The notes beneath the pieces were generated by a model. The model saw nothing but the letters and a program-made list of their open reading frames with translations. It was not told the DNA's origin and did not search any database. From positions 62,001-126,000 of the forward strand of contig QHBK01000019.1 of NCBI GenBank assembly GCA_003244105.1: a stretch of 64,000 nt of DNA, written 5' to 3'. Source of the stretch: Candidatus Eremiobacter antarcticus. GTDB lineage: Bacteria > Vulcanimicrobiota > Vulcanimicrobiia > Eremiobacterales > Eremiobacteraceae. A program made the translations under genes and the position numbers. Shown in pieces: positions 52,513 to 61,880 of the stretch. Within the stretch, counting starts at the first letter, position 1, and every line of letters begins with the position of its first letter.

Positions 52513-53772
52513 ATGGCCACGGCGGAGATCATTACCGTCGGCACAGAGCTGCTGCTCGGCCAGTTGGTGGACACCAACACGGCCGCCATCGCGGCAGCGC
52601 TCGCCGAAGCGGGCGTGGACGTCTACCGGCAAACCTCGGTGGGAGATAACGAGTCGCGCATCGCGGCAGCCGTCGGCGAGGCGCTGAGCCGAGCGGACGC
52701 CGTGATTTGCGCCGGTGGTTTGGGGCCGACGGTCGACGACATGACGCGCGAGGCGGTAGCCGCTGCCGCACATCTGCCGCTGCAACTGGATGAGCCGACG
52801 CTCGCCGATCTGCGCGCTTTTTTCGCCGGCGTCAACCGTCCGATGACGGAAAACAACGCGCGCCAGGCGATGTTCCCGCAAGGCGCCGACATCTTGCCCA
52901 ACCCCAACGGCACCGCGCCTGGGTTTGCCCTGGACGTCGGGGCGAAATGCGTCATCTCACTGCCTGGACCGCCGCGCGAGATGACGCCGATGCTGCACGA
53001 TCACGTCATGCCGCGCCTGAAACGAAGATTCGGACTTGACTCGGTCATTGTGACGCGCGTCTTACGCACGGTGGGTATGCCGGAGTCGGAGCTCGATTCG
53101 CGTATCAGCGATCTCTTCCGCGCGAGCATCAATCCGAGCATCGCGGTGCTGGCGCATCTCGGCCAAGTAGATGTGAAGCTGACGGCCAAGGCGCGCTCGC
53201 TCGAGGAGGCGCTCGCGCTCATCAATGATCTCGAGCCGCAAGTCCGCACCCGCATCGGCGACTTCATCTTCTCAGGCGATGGCCAGACATTGCCTCAGGC
53301 GCTCGGCGCCGCTATGCGCACGCGCGGCTGGACGATCGCGAGTGCGGAGTCCATCACCGGCGGCATGATCGGCAATCTCCTCACGTCCGCGGCCGGCTCG
53401 TCGCAGTACTATGCCGGCGGCACCATCGCCTATTCCGATGAGGCGAAAACGTCGACGCTCAACGTGGCGCCCGAGCTGATCGAGCGTCACGGCGCCGTGA
53501 GCGAAGAGGTCGCCATCGCGATGGCGATCGGGGCGCGCGAGCTTTTCCACACCACGCTCGGTATCTCGACGACCGGCATCGCGGGTCCCGGCGGCGCTCG
53601 CCGCGATAAGCCGCTCGGCCTCACCTACATCGCTCTCGCGAAACCGGGCAGCGACGTGCACGTCGAGCGCTTTCACTTCTCCGGAGAGCGTGAAGCGGTT
53701 CAGCGCCGCGCGGCTTTATCAGCGCTCATGCTGATCTGGCGCGCCGCTCGCCCCAACGTCAGGAATGACTGA
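52513..53772 (+). CDS. cinA: CinA family protein (NMN deamidase / competence-damage protein)
   Basis: 419 residues. N-terminal MoCF/COG1058 domain: AEIITVGTELLLGQLVDTNT, ICAGGLGPTVDDMTREAV. C-terminal CinA/PncC domain: IASAESITGGMIGNLLTSAAG and STTGIAGPGGARRDKPLGL. It deamidates NMN and, via the N-terminal part, hydrolyses ADP-ribose, linking it with nadE and the amidase in NAD recycling. Confidence 0.95.
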   Translation: MATAEIITVGTELLLGQLVDTNTAAIAAALAEAGVDVYRQTSVGDNESRIAAAVGEALSRADAVICAGGLGPTVDDMTREAVAAAAHLPLQLDEPTLADLRAFFAGVNRPMTENNARQAMFPQGADILPNPNGTAPGFALDVGAKCVISLPGPPREMTPMLHDHVMPRLKRRFGLDSVIVTRVLRTVGMPESELDSRISDLFRASINPSIAVLAHLGQVDVKLTAKARSLEEALALINDLEPQVRTRIGDFIFSGDGQTLPQALGAAMRTRGWTIASAESITGGMIGNLLTSAAGSSQYYAGGTIAYSDEAKTSTLNVAPELIERHGAVSEEVAIAMAIGARELFHTTLGISTTGIAGPGGARRDKPLGLTYIALAKPGSDVHVERFHFSGEREAVQRRAALSALMLIWRAARPNVRND

Positions 53773-55240
53773 CGACGCAGCTTCGCCGATATCAGATGAC
53801 CGGCAAAGACCCGGTAGGCTAGGCTGGCTCGCTGTCGCCCTGCTATTGGGCGGACTAGCAACCCTGTGGAATGCTTTGACCCTGAGCCCTTACGTCGATG
53901 AGGGCTACACGTTGTTCGTGAGCGCCCAACCACTCCCGGCGCTCCTGCACGACCTCAGCGGCCACGATTTCCAGCCACCGCTGTTTTACGTCATCACGCA
54001 TTTCTTGCACGCGGTGATCGGCGGCCCGATTTGGCACTGGCGACTCTTGTCGGCTCCGCTTGCGTTTATCACCATCGTCTGCACATGGGCGATCACCCGT
54101 CGCATTGCGGATGACAAAGCTGCTGCTGTGGCTGCTCTGATCACGGCGGCAGGCCCCGGGTTGGTGTTGTAGGATAGCTTGTATCGCATGTATTCCGCGC
54201 TGTTCGCGCTCACCGTGCTGTCGTGGTGGCTGTTGACAAAGGCGCTCGACCAGCCTCGCACGCCAAAGCTCGGTTGGTGGCTGGCCTACGCCGCGGCGGT
54301 GATCGTCATCCCCTACATCCACTATCTCGGATTCTTTGTCATCTTGAGTCAGCTGATCTATTCGTTGGTCCGCTGCAGAGGAGCGTGGCAAGCAGCCGTT
54401 GCCGCGGGTGCGTCTCTTATTCTTTTTGCGCCATGGGCTATGAGCGCCGGTGCGCAGGCCATGCATCAAGGCGTGTTGGCGCAGACGCCTTGGCGCTTGG
54501 GTCCATGGCGCGACCTCCCCTATTTCGTCCTAGGACGCTATCTGCCGATTCACTGGCACGCTCATCCGATCGCAGCGTGGCTGTTCGCAATCGCCGTCTA
54601 CTCCCTGGCGGCTGCAGGCATCATCCTAGGCCGCCGCACCGCGCTTCCATTTCTTTTCCTCACGCCGGCGCTTCAGGCAGCCGGCACCCTGATCTTCAAC
54701 AAGAACTTCGTCTTCGACGAACGCTATTTGTACAATTCCGTGCCCGCCTTTGCGGCAGCCGTCGGTGTGGTGAGTTCAACGTGCCTTCGGGGCAGGTTTC
54801 GACTTGGCGGGTTGCTTCTCGCTGTGGCCGTGGTCGGTTGCTCCCTAATCGGCTCGTTGAACCTCTCGCTCTTACCGTACTACCAGCCTGCTAATTGGTA
54901 CGACGCAGGCGCTCTCATTTCTAAGTACGGAACTGCGTCGGACGTTTTGGTGTTCGTACCCGTAGCGACGTGGTATGCGGTTTCCGGTTTGGATGGATTC
55001 GCCAAGCATGACATGACGACGCCACAGACGACCCCGTCGATCCCGGATACCGTGGCTTGGGCGTCGGCGCACCGCAACAACAGGATCTGGTACATCCAAA
55101 ACTACTATCAGGCTACAGACCCTGCGCTGACCGTGCGTGCGCAACTCTCCCTTCGGCGCCGCGAGCTGCGTTCTTGGAGAGAGCCCAGATTCTCCGAAGG
55201 GGACGCCGTCACGGTGACCCTTTTCGATTTCGAACGTTAA
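53765..55240 (+). pseudogene. Membrane glycosyltransferase (GT39/GT83-like) interrupted by an in-frame TAG
   Basis: 492 codons in one frame with a TAG at 54170-54172. Before it: a hydrophobic helix, then ALTLSPYVDEGYTLFVSAQ, the Asp-Glu motif of lipid-phosphate-sugar transferases, and HDFQPPLFYVITHFL. After it: DSLYRMYSALFALTVLSWWL and seven or eight further hydrophobic helices. The TAG falls where relatives often have Trp or Gln before an ARMYS-like element, so a single base change explains it. It overlaps cinA by eight bases. Confidence 0.85.
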
Positions 55241-55287
55241 AGCAGACTTGATAGGGCCCGTGTCTAGAGCCTTAGAACGAGGCGCGC

Positions 55288-56688
55288 ATGCGCGACACCG
55301 GCGTGCGGCGATTGCTGCGTTCTCTATCGCTCACCGACTTCTCTGTGCTCTCGTCATCGAGCATGGCGCCGGCGTACAGCATCGCCGCGGTCATGGGACT
55401 TGTCGTTGCAGCGGCCGGGGTAGGCGCACCGCTGGCGCTGATCGTTTCCACTATTCCCATCATTTTCATCGCCATCGGCTTCTCACGCCTGAGCACCGAT
55501 ATGCCGTCTGCCGGCGGGGCCTACAGCTGGTCGCGGCTGGCCTTCGGCAACCGCACGGGCTGGTTCACGGCGATGGTCGTGATCATCGCCTACTACTTCG
55601 GCACGATCGCGACCGCGCTGCCGGCCGGCGTCTACACGGTTTACACGGCGAGTCTTATCGTCCACGGCTTGACGCCCTCGCCTCTCGCGATCGCGATCGT
55701 GGCCACGCTGTGGATCGCCTTCTCGACATATTTTCTCGTCATCGGGGCGCGCCCGACCGCGCGCTTGTCGGCGGTGTTCTTATCGTTCGAGATCATCGCG
55801 CTTTTGATCATCGCCGTCCTTGCGTTTTTCCATCCGTTCGAGGGCACGCGGCCGCAAGGCGCGCTGCCGACCGGCATCGCGCTCGGCAACGCCGGCATCA
55901 ACGGGCTCATCATCGGAGCGGTGTTCTCGATCTGGATCTCCGCCGGCTGGGAGATCTCGACGTACAGTTCGGAAGAGGCGCGCGGACCCGCCGGCAATCC
56001 GGGCGCCGGCGCGTTGATCGGTTTGATCGGCACGGTTACGCTTGTGTGGATCTGCATGGTGGCGTTCTTGCGCGTCGGTACCGTGCCGGGATTCACCGAA
56101 CATCAGCAAGATGCGCTGGCATACATCGCCGAACGGCTCGGAGGAGGGTGGGTGGCGGTGTTGATGACCGCTGCAGTATTGGTATCGAGCGCAGCATCCT
56201 TATGGACCACGATGCTGTCGTTGTCGCGCGCCGTCTTCGCGATGGGCCGCGACGGCCTCTTGCCCGAAGTCTTCGCAGCAGTCCATCCGAAGTATGGCTC
56301 GCCGTGGGCAGCCATTCTGGCGGTCGGACTCCCGTGCATGGCCGTCATGCTGGTCTCAGGCATTTTGACCAGCGCTAGGAATACGCTCTCGACCGTCGTC
56401 GGCGCGTCCTCGATATTCTTAGGGGCGACGTTTATCGTGACGGGTCTGGCCTGCGCGTACCTGTACGGCAAACGAGCCGAACGCACGCATCTGCTCAGCG
56501 GCATCGTCTTGCCGGCGGTCGGCGCGCTCGGAACGCTAGGCTTTCTGGTCTACAACGTCACGAAGCAGCAAGAGCCGCTGCTGCAGGGCATCATCGCCGG
56601 CGGCCTCATCTTGGCCCTGATCTTCGCGGCGGTCGCGGGACGATGGGTGGCGCGCCGCCCGCTGACGATAGCAGAAGAAGAGGCTTAA
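55288..56688 (+). CDS. APC-superfamily amino acid permease
   Basis: 466 residues with about 12 transmembrane helices. SSSSMAPAYSIAAVMG, PSAGGAYSWSRLAFGNRTGW, and a helix-breaking glycine pattern fit the amino acid-polyamine-organocation family. Substrate not predictable; the arrangement is like LAT/GABA permease-type members. The basic N-terminus has ATG 55288 with GAGGCGCGC upstream. Confidence 0.93.
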   Translation: MRDTGVRRLLRSLSLTDFSVLSSSSMAPAYSIAAVMGLVVAAAGVGAPLALIVSTIPIIFIAIGFSRLSTDMPSAGGAYSWSRLAFGNRTGWFTAMVVIIAYYFGTIATALPAGVYTVYTASLIVHGLTPSPLAIAIVATLWIAFSTYFLVIGARPTARLSAVFLSFEIIALLIIAVLAFFHPFEGTRPQGALPTGIALGNAGINGLIIGAVFSIWISAGWEISTYSSEEARGPAGNPGAGALIGLIGTVTLVWICMVAFLRVGTVPGFTEHQQDALAYIAERLGGGWVAVLMTAAVLVSSAASLWTTMLSLSRAVFAMGRDGLLPEVFAAVHPKYGSPWAAILAVGLPCMAVMLVSGILTSARNTLSTVVGASSIFLGATFIVTGLACAYLYGKRAERTHLLSGIVLPAVGALGTLGFLVYNVTKQQEPLLQGIIAGGLILALIFAAVAGRWVARRPLTIAEEEA

Positions 56689-56817
56689 ATTCTCCTGAAA
56701 TGCCCGGTGTCCGGAACGCGTTTCAAGAACAGCAATCCGAAACGATGTAGTAGAAGCGCTGTGCATCCAGGGCGTATCCCAAGGCTGGCAGTCCCATTGC
56801 GAATGGACGGATGTGAA

Positions 56818-58302
56818 ATGATCGGACCTCTATCGAGAACGAACCTCGCTCGCAAGGCCGGCGCAGGCGCGACCGCAATTGCCGCCACGGCTTTGCTGGG
56901 CGCGCTCGCCGCCTGCGGTGGCGGTGGTGGCGGCGGCGGCGGAACTTTTCCCGCCCCGACTCCCGCGCCTACCGCTGTGCCGGCCTGCCTGCGGACTAGC
57001 GATGTCGCCAGCAGCGCTTTGTCCATCGGAGCGTTGAGTCTTGCGCACCCGCGTGGCGTGCAAAGGCACACGCTGCCGGCGGAGCAGCCGGGAACGCTCG
57101 CGGTCAGATTCGCAAACGGAAAGATCTCGGCGTCGGCAGCAGCTGCGCTCGCCCGTCTGGGCGCTCATCAATCAACAGATCTCAACCCGCAAGGCGCCGC
57201 GACGTTTTCGATCCCATCCGGAGTGGACGCTCGAGCGGCCGGCGCGACCCTGCGCGCTGTCGCAGGCGTGCTCTCGAGCGGCCCTGTCGTGTTGCGCAGC
57301 AAGATGGCCACGCCGAACGACACGTTGTTCAACAGTATCAACCAATGGGGTCTCTTCAAGATCCAGATGCCGGCGGCATGGGACGTGTCGCAAGGCTCGA
57401 CGGCGGTGCACGTCGCGGTTTTGGATACAGGCTTTGACGCCTTCAACACGGATCTGGCCGCGAAGGTCGACGGCTGCGCCATTTTCGACTTGAAGAACGG
57501 CATCGCCAACAGCGGCGGGTCGATTGAAGATAAAGACGGCCACGGCTCCAACGTCAGCGGCATCGCCGCGGCGGCGACCAATAACGGATCCGAGGTGGCG
57601 GGCGTGGGCTGGAACGTGCACCTCTTAGAAGTGAAGGTCTTCGATACTGCCACTCCTTCGCCGCATGCGGCCTCAAATGATATCGCCGCCGGCATCAACT
57701 GGGCGGTCGCGCACGGGGCCAAAGTGATCAACCTGAGCCTGGGAAGCAGCGACCCAGATCCGACCTTCGAAGAGCCTGCGGTGGCAGCGGCCATCGCAGC
57801 CGGAGTGACGGTGGTGGCGGCAGCCGGGAACGACGGCACCAACACGATCTCCTATCCGGCACACGACCCCGGCGTCATCGCCGTGGGTGCCTCTGCGTTC
57901 CGCGATGTCAGCGCTAACACGCTCGCTGGCGGCTTTGAGTACGTGGCGCCGTATTCCAACTTCGGCGCGGAACTCGCCTTGGTCGCGCCCGGAGGTGATC
58001 CCGATTCGTTCCAGCAGACCTGCGCCCCCAACGGCACGACCTGCCCCGATTTTTTGCAGTGGATCGAGAACCTCGACAGCACCAAAGGGCCGTTTCGAAG
58101 CCCGATCGCTCTTTTCGCCGGCACATCGCAGGCCGCGCCGCATGTCGCGGGCGCTGTTGCGCTCATGATAAGCAAAGACCCGACGCTCACGCCGGCTCAG
58201 GTTCTCTCCATTCTCAAGGCCAACGCAGACGACATCGGTGATGTGATGCACCAAGGCGCGGGCCGTTTGAACGTCCTCAAGGCGTTGAACGCGACGCCTT
58301 AG
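56818..58302 (+). CDS. Subtilisin-like (S8) serine protease, lipoprotein
   Basis: 494 residues. The signal ends in a lipobox (LLGALAAC) and is followed by nine or more glycines and a Pro/Thr/Ala linker, then a small I9-like prodomain. The catalytic domain has Asp in VAVLDTGFDAF, His in KDGHGSNVSGIAAA and Ser in GTSQAAPHVAGAVALM. The His motif has HGSNVSG in place of HGTHVAG. It should be a membrane-anchored extracellular protease. ATG 56818 gives the cleanest signal peptide. Confidence 0.93.
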   Translation: MIGPLSRTNLARKAGAGATAIAATALLGALAACGGGGGGGGGTFPAPTPAPTAVPACLRTSDVASSALSIGALSLAHPRGVQRHTLPAEQPGTLAVRFANGKISASAAAALARLGAHQSTDLNPQGAATFSIPSGVDARAAGATLRAVAGVLSSGPVVLRSKMATPNDTLFNSINQWGLFKIQMPAAWDVSQGSTAVHVAVLDTGFDAFNTDLAAKVDGCAIFDLKNGIANSGGSIEDKDGHGSNVSGIAAAATNNGSEVAGVGWNVHLLEVKVFDTATPSPHAASNDIAAGINWAVAHGAKVINLSLGSSDPDPTFEEPAVAAAIAAGVTVVAAAGNDGTNTISYPAHDPGVIAVGASAFRDVSANTLAGGFEYVAPYSNFGAELALVAPGGDPDSFQQTCAPNGTTCPDFLQWIENLDSTKGPFRSPIALFAGTSQAAPHVAGAVALMISKDPTLTPAQVLSILKANADDIGDVMHQGAGRLNVLKALNATP

Positions 58303-58832
58303 GGCACACTCATGGGGGCAACCGGCGCAAAAGCACCGGGGCTCAGGGTTACTTTGGCACCGTCCGTCGGGCCGTATATGACAAGCCCCGTGACGGTAGT
58401 GTTGGCCGGAATCTCCAGCACGAAGCGCGCGTGCAGGTTCATGCCGGGCGCAAGTTTGAGGTCGCCGATCCCCGCGTTGCTCTCGAGCGGATAAAAGCTG
58501 ACGCCTTCACCGTCGGTGTCGCTGCCGTCGCTGACCACAGCGTACGGGTAGAAGCGGTCGAAAAAGGTGATGTCGTTCTTTTCGGGATTGCGTGCCCAAA
58601 ACTCGACTTGCACCGCGCGAGCACCGGTATCGGGCAACGTACCGTCCGGATATTGGGAGACGTAGGATACACGCGAGATCGCTGCCTGGAGGCCATCGAT
58701 GACAAAAGGCTCGTTGTAGACGGCTCTTTGGGCTGTTGCAGCTTTGCTCCAATCCGGCATCGCCCCGGGTGTGGCGGCACTCACGGTCAACGCCGAGACC
58801 ACGGTTGCGGCTAGGATCAACGCACTCGTCAT
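58299..58832 (-). CDS. Exported protein with beta-sandwich (DUF4352-like) fold
   Basis: 177 residues. A signal peptide (ALILAATVVSALTVSAA) is followed by a mature part with repeated beta-strand patterns: AISRVSYVSQYPDGTLPD, AVQVEFWARNPEKNDITFFD and MNLHARFVLEIPANTTVTGL. It resembles DUF4352/telluride-resistance-type Ig folds. AAGGAG six bases before the ATG. Tail-to-tail with the protease, overlapping its stop by four bases. Role unknown. Confidence 0.7.
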   Translation of the reverse strand: MTSALILAATVVSALTVSAATPGAMPDWSKAATAQRAVYNEPFVIDGLQAAISRVSYVSQYPDGTLPDTGARAVQVEFWARNPEKNDITFFDRFYPYAVVSDGSDTDGEGVSFYPLESNAGIGDLKLAPGMNLHARFVLEIPANTTVTGLVIYGPTDGAKVTLSPGAFAPVAPMSVP

Positions 58833-58948
58833 GTGGCGCTCCTTTTCATGCGCAAAACGCGTGCGAGAGGCGCAAAAGTTCCGCGCGCCGAACTTATGTG
58901 AACCGCCGTCTTTCCCGCTCCTTCAGCGCAATTCCGGAGGTCGCCCTC

Positions 58949-60253
58949 ATGGCCCGTCCTATGACGTTGACAGAGAAGATTCTCGCCGCCCACGCCGGCA
59001 AAGCCGACGTGAGCCCAGGCGACATCATCTCGATTTCGCTCGACCTCGTCATGGCGAACGAGCTGTCGGCGGCGGTCGCCATCACAGAATTCCGCAAGAT
59101 TCAAGGCGCCACCAAAGTGTGGGATGCGAGCAAGATCGCGCTCGTGCCCAGTCACTTCACGCCGAACAAGGACATCGCGACGGCCACCCTCTCGAGCCTC
59201 ATGCGCTCCTTCGCCAAGGAGCAGCAGATCGAGAATTACTTCGAGGTCGGGCGCGGGGGCATCGAGCACGTCGTGCTGCCGGAGAACGGCATGATCGGTC
59301 CCGGCATGACCATCATCGGCGGCGACAGCCACACGACGACCTACGGCGGGTTGGGCGCGTTTGCGACCGGCGTCGGCAGCACCGATATCGCGGCCGCCTT
59401 TGCGACCGGCGAGATGTGGGTGCGCGTGCCGCCCAGCATCAAAATCGTCTACGAAGGTACGCTGCGGCCGTACACGTCCGCCAAAGACATCATTTTGCAG
59501 ACCATCGGACGGATCGGCGTCGACGGCGCCATCTACGCGGCTTTGGAATTCACGGGGCCCACGGTTAAGGAGCTGCCGATCAGCGGCCGCTTTACGATGG
59601 CCAACATGTCGATCGAAGCTGGCGCGAAGAACGGGATCTTCGCCGTGGACGCAAGCGCGGAAGCCTACTGCGCCGCGGTCGGGAAAAAAGATTACACCGT
59701 CTATCACGCCGACAAGAACGCCGAGTACCAAGACGTCATCGCGATCGACTGCAGCGGCATCGAGCCGCAAGTCGCCATCCCGTGGCTGCCGGAAAACACG
59801 AAGAACGCATCAGACCTCAACCACCTCACCGTAGCGCAAGCGGTCATCGGCACATGCACGAACGGCCGCATTGAGGACATGCGCCAGGCAGCGGAAGTGC
59901 TCAAGGGCAGAAAAATACATCCCGACGTCCGCGCCATAGTCATCCCGGGCAGCCAAAAAGTCTACATGCAGTGCATCAAGGAAGGCTTGGCCGAGATCTT
60001 CGTCGAGGCGGGCTGCGTACTATCGACGCCGACCTGCGGACCATGCGTCGGCGGCCACATGGGCGTGCTGAGCGAGGGCGAGCGCTGCATCTCGACGACC
60101 AACCGCAATTTCCGAGGCCGCATGGGGCACGTCAAGAGCGAGGTATATCTGGCCGGCCCATACGTGGCGGCCGCGTCTGCCATCGCCGGCTTCATCACCG
60201 GCCCCGAGCAATTGGGCGCAGCGGCACCGGTCAGGGCGGAGGTGACGGCATGA
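58949..60253 (+). CDS. leuC: 3-isopropylmalate dehydratase large subunit (LeuC/HACN type)
   Basis: 434 residues. Iron-sulfur cysteines are in IGTCTNGRIEDM and STPTCGPCVGGHMG; HTTTYGGLGAFATGVGSTDI and SEGERCISTTNRNFRGRMG complete the aconitase-family active site. The short length is that of the archaeal/Thermotoga-type large subunits, which can act on isopropylmalate or homoaconitate. GGAGG lies eight bases before ATG 58949. Its stop overlaps leuD (ATGA). Confidence 0.92.
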   Translation: MARPMTLTEKILAAHAGKADVSPGDIISISLDLVMANELSAAVAITEFRKIQGATKVWDASKIALVPSHFTPNKDIATATLSSLMRSFAKEQQIENYFEVGRGGIEHVVLPENGMIGPGMTIIGGDSHTTTYGGLGAFATGVGSTDIAAAFATGEMWVRVPPSIKIVYEGTLRPYTSAKDIILQTIGRIGVDGAIYAALEFTGPTVKELPISGRFTMANMSIEAGAKNGIFAVDASAEAYCAAVGKKDYTVYHADKNAEYQDVIAIDCSGIEPQVAIPWLPENTKNASDLNHLTVAQAVIGTCTNGRIEDMRQAAEVLKGRKIHPDVRAIVIPGSQKVYMQCIKEGLAEIFVEAGCVLSTPTCGPCVGGHMGVLSEGERCISTTNRNFRGRMGHVKSEVYLAGPYVAAASAIAGFITGPEQLGAAAPVRAEVTA

Positions 60254-60771
60254 TCTTGCGAGGCACGGCGCACAAGTACGGCAAGAACGTCGACACCGAC
60301 GTCATCATCCCGGGCCGCTATTGCAATCTGATCGATCCGGAGCAGCTGGGCAAACACGCGCTCGAGGATCTGGACGCCAACTTCGTCGCCAAAGCCAAAC
60401 CGGGAGATTTGATCGTGGCGGACACGAACTTCGGCTGCGGCTCTTCGCGCGAGGTCGCGGCGGTCGCGCTCAAGGGCGCCGGAGTGGCAGGCGTGGTGGC
60501 CAAATCATTCGCACGCATCTTCTATCGCAATTGCATCAACACAGGCTTGCCGATCTTCGAATGCCCTGAAGGCGTCGACGGCATCAACGACGGCGACACG
60601 ATCACGGTGGACGCCGACAACGGGCTTATCACAAACGAAAAGACCGGTGCCAAGTTCAAAGCGACGCAGTTCCCGAAGTTCATGCAAGACCTCATCGCCA
60701 ACGGCGGCCTCTTGCGCTACGTCGAGAAGCGGCTGCAGGAGAAGGCGGCCGCGGCACCAGGTCAGAGCTAG
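60250..60771 (+). CDS. leuD: 3-isopropylmalate dehydratase small subunit
   Basis: 173 residues. NVDTDVIIPGRYCNLIDP, DTNFGCGSSREVAAVALKGA and VAKSFARIFYRNCINTGLP are the aconitase swivel-domain motifs. Pairs with LeuC. Confidence 0.94.
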   Translation: MILRGTAHKYGKNVDTDVIIPGRYCNLIDPEQLGKHALEDLDANFVAKAKPGDLIVADTNFGCGSSREVAAVALKGAGVAGVVAKSFARIFYRNCINTGLPIFECPEGVDGINDGDTITVDADNGLITNEKTGAKFKATQFPKFMQDLIANGGLLRYVEKRLQEKAAAAPGQS

Positions 60772-60772
60772 A

Positions 60773-61867
60773 TTGCCCAAAGCCTACCGGTTGGCCGTCA
60801 TTCCGGGCGACGGCGTTGGCCCCGAAGTCACGGAGCAAGCCCTGCGGGTCCTGGAGGCCGCCTCCGAGCATTTCGGGTTCACCTACCAGACGACAGAGTT
60901 TCCCTTCGGCGCCGACCACTATCTTGCCACCAACGAATTCATGCCCGCCGATCAGCTCGACCGCTTCCGCGAGATGGACGCCATCTTTTTGGGCGCCATA
61001 GGCGACCCCCGGCTGCCGCCCGGTTTGGTGGAGCGAGGCGTCATCGCGGCCATGCGCTTTGGCTTGGACTTGTACATAAACTTGCGGCCCATCAAGTTGT
61101 ACGCGGAGCACCTGTGTCCGCTCAAGGGCAAGAAGCCTTCGGACATCGACATGGTCGTGGTCAGAGAGAATACGGAAGACCTCTACACGGGCATCGGCGG
61201 CTACTTCAAACGCGGCACGCCGGATGAAGTCGTGATCGCAAACCAGATCTTCACCCGCAAAGGCTGCGAGCGCGCGGTCCGTTACGCGTTCGAGCTTGCG
61301 TCCAAGCGCCCGCGCAAGAAGCTGACGCTTGTGGATAAAGCCAACGCCATCGAGGTGCAGCAGCTGTGGCGGCGCACCGTGCAAGAGGCGGCGCCCGACT
61401 ATCCCGGCGTGACCTTTGACTTCGCCTACATCGATGCGGCCTGCATGTGGATGGTGAAGAACCCGGAATCGTTCGATGTCATCGTGACACCCAACCTATT
61501 CGGGGATATCTTGACGGACCTCGGCGCCATGATCCAGGGCGGCATGGGTGTGGCCGCCTCGGGGAACATCAATCCCGGCCACGTCTCGTTGTTCGAGCCG
61601 ATCCACGGCTCGGCGCCCAAGTACAAAGGAACGAACAGCGTGAGCCCGCTGGCGGCGATCGCAGCCGTGGGCATGATGCTCGGCTATCTCGGGGAACGAG
61701 AGGCCGCCGTCACCGTCGAATCGGCGATCGTCGCTTTGCTCGCCAGCGCGCGCATACCATCGCTGGACGCTGCGAGCGGTTTGCGCACGTCGCAGATCGG
61801 AGACATGGTGCTGGCCGAACTTCCCGCACACGCGCCGGCGGCGCCGGAACCTGCGCCCGCGCGCTAA
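60773..61867 (+). CDS. leuB: 3-isopropylmalate dehydrogenase (LeuB / tartrate dehydrogenase-type)
   Basis: 364 residues. AVIPGDGVGPEVTEQALRVL, GDPRLPPGLVERGVI, ENTEDLYTGIGG, CMWMVKNPESFDVIVTPN, and EPIHGSAPKYKGTNSVSPLA are the isocitrate/isopropylmalate dehydrogenase landmarks. It decarboxylates 3-isopropylmalate in leucine synthesis; homoisocitrate or tartrate are alternatives in this subfamily. TTG 60773 begins one base after the leuD stop; the ribosome site is weak. Confidence 0.92.
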   Translation: MPKAYRLAVIPGDGVGPEVTEQALRVLEAASEHFGFTYQTTEFPFGADHYLATNEFMPADQLDRFREMDAIFLGAIGDPRLPPGLVERGVIAAMRFGLDLYINLRPIKLYAEHLCPLKGKKPSDIDMVVVRENTEDLYTGIGGYFKRGTPDEVVIANQIFTRKGCERAVRYAFELASKRPRKKLTLVDKANAIEVQQLWRRTVQEAAPDYPGVTFDFAYIDAACMWMVKNPESFDVIVTPNLFGDILTDLGAMIQGGMGVAASGNINPGHVSLFEPIHGSAPKYKGTNSVSPLAAIAAVGMMLGYLGEREAAVTVESAIVALLASARIPSLDAASGLRTSQIGDMVLAELPAHAPAAPEPAPAR

Positions 61868-61880
61868 AAGAAAAGAGCCT

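Noticed and set aside
55248-56378. 376-residue plus-strand frame overlapping the permease
   Set aside because: Arg/His/Gly-rich out-of-frame reading of a clear 12-helix permease.
58829-59770. 313-residue minus-strand frame across leuC
   Set aside because: Antisense to leuC, which has all iron-sulfur and active-site motifs.
58949-61867. Calling the leuC-leuD-leuB genes a lysine (homoaconitate/homoisocitrate) pathway
   Set aside because: The subfamily is ambiguous, but no homocitrate synthase or other lysine gene is adjacent; the leucine assignment is the simpler reading.
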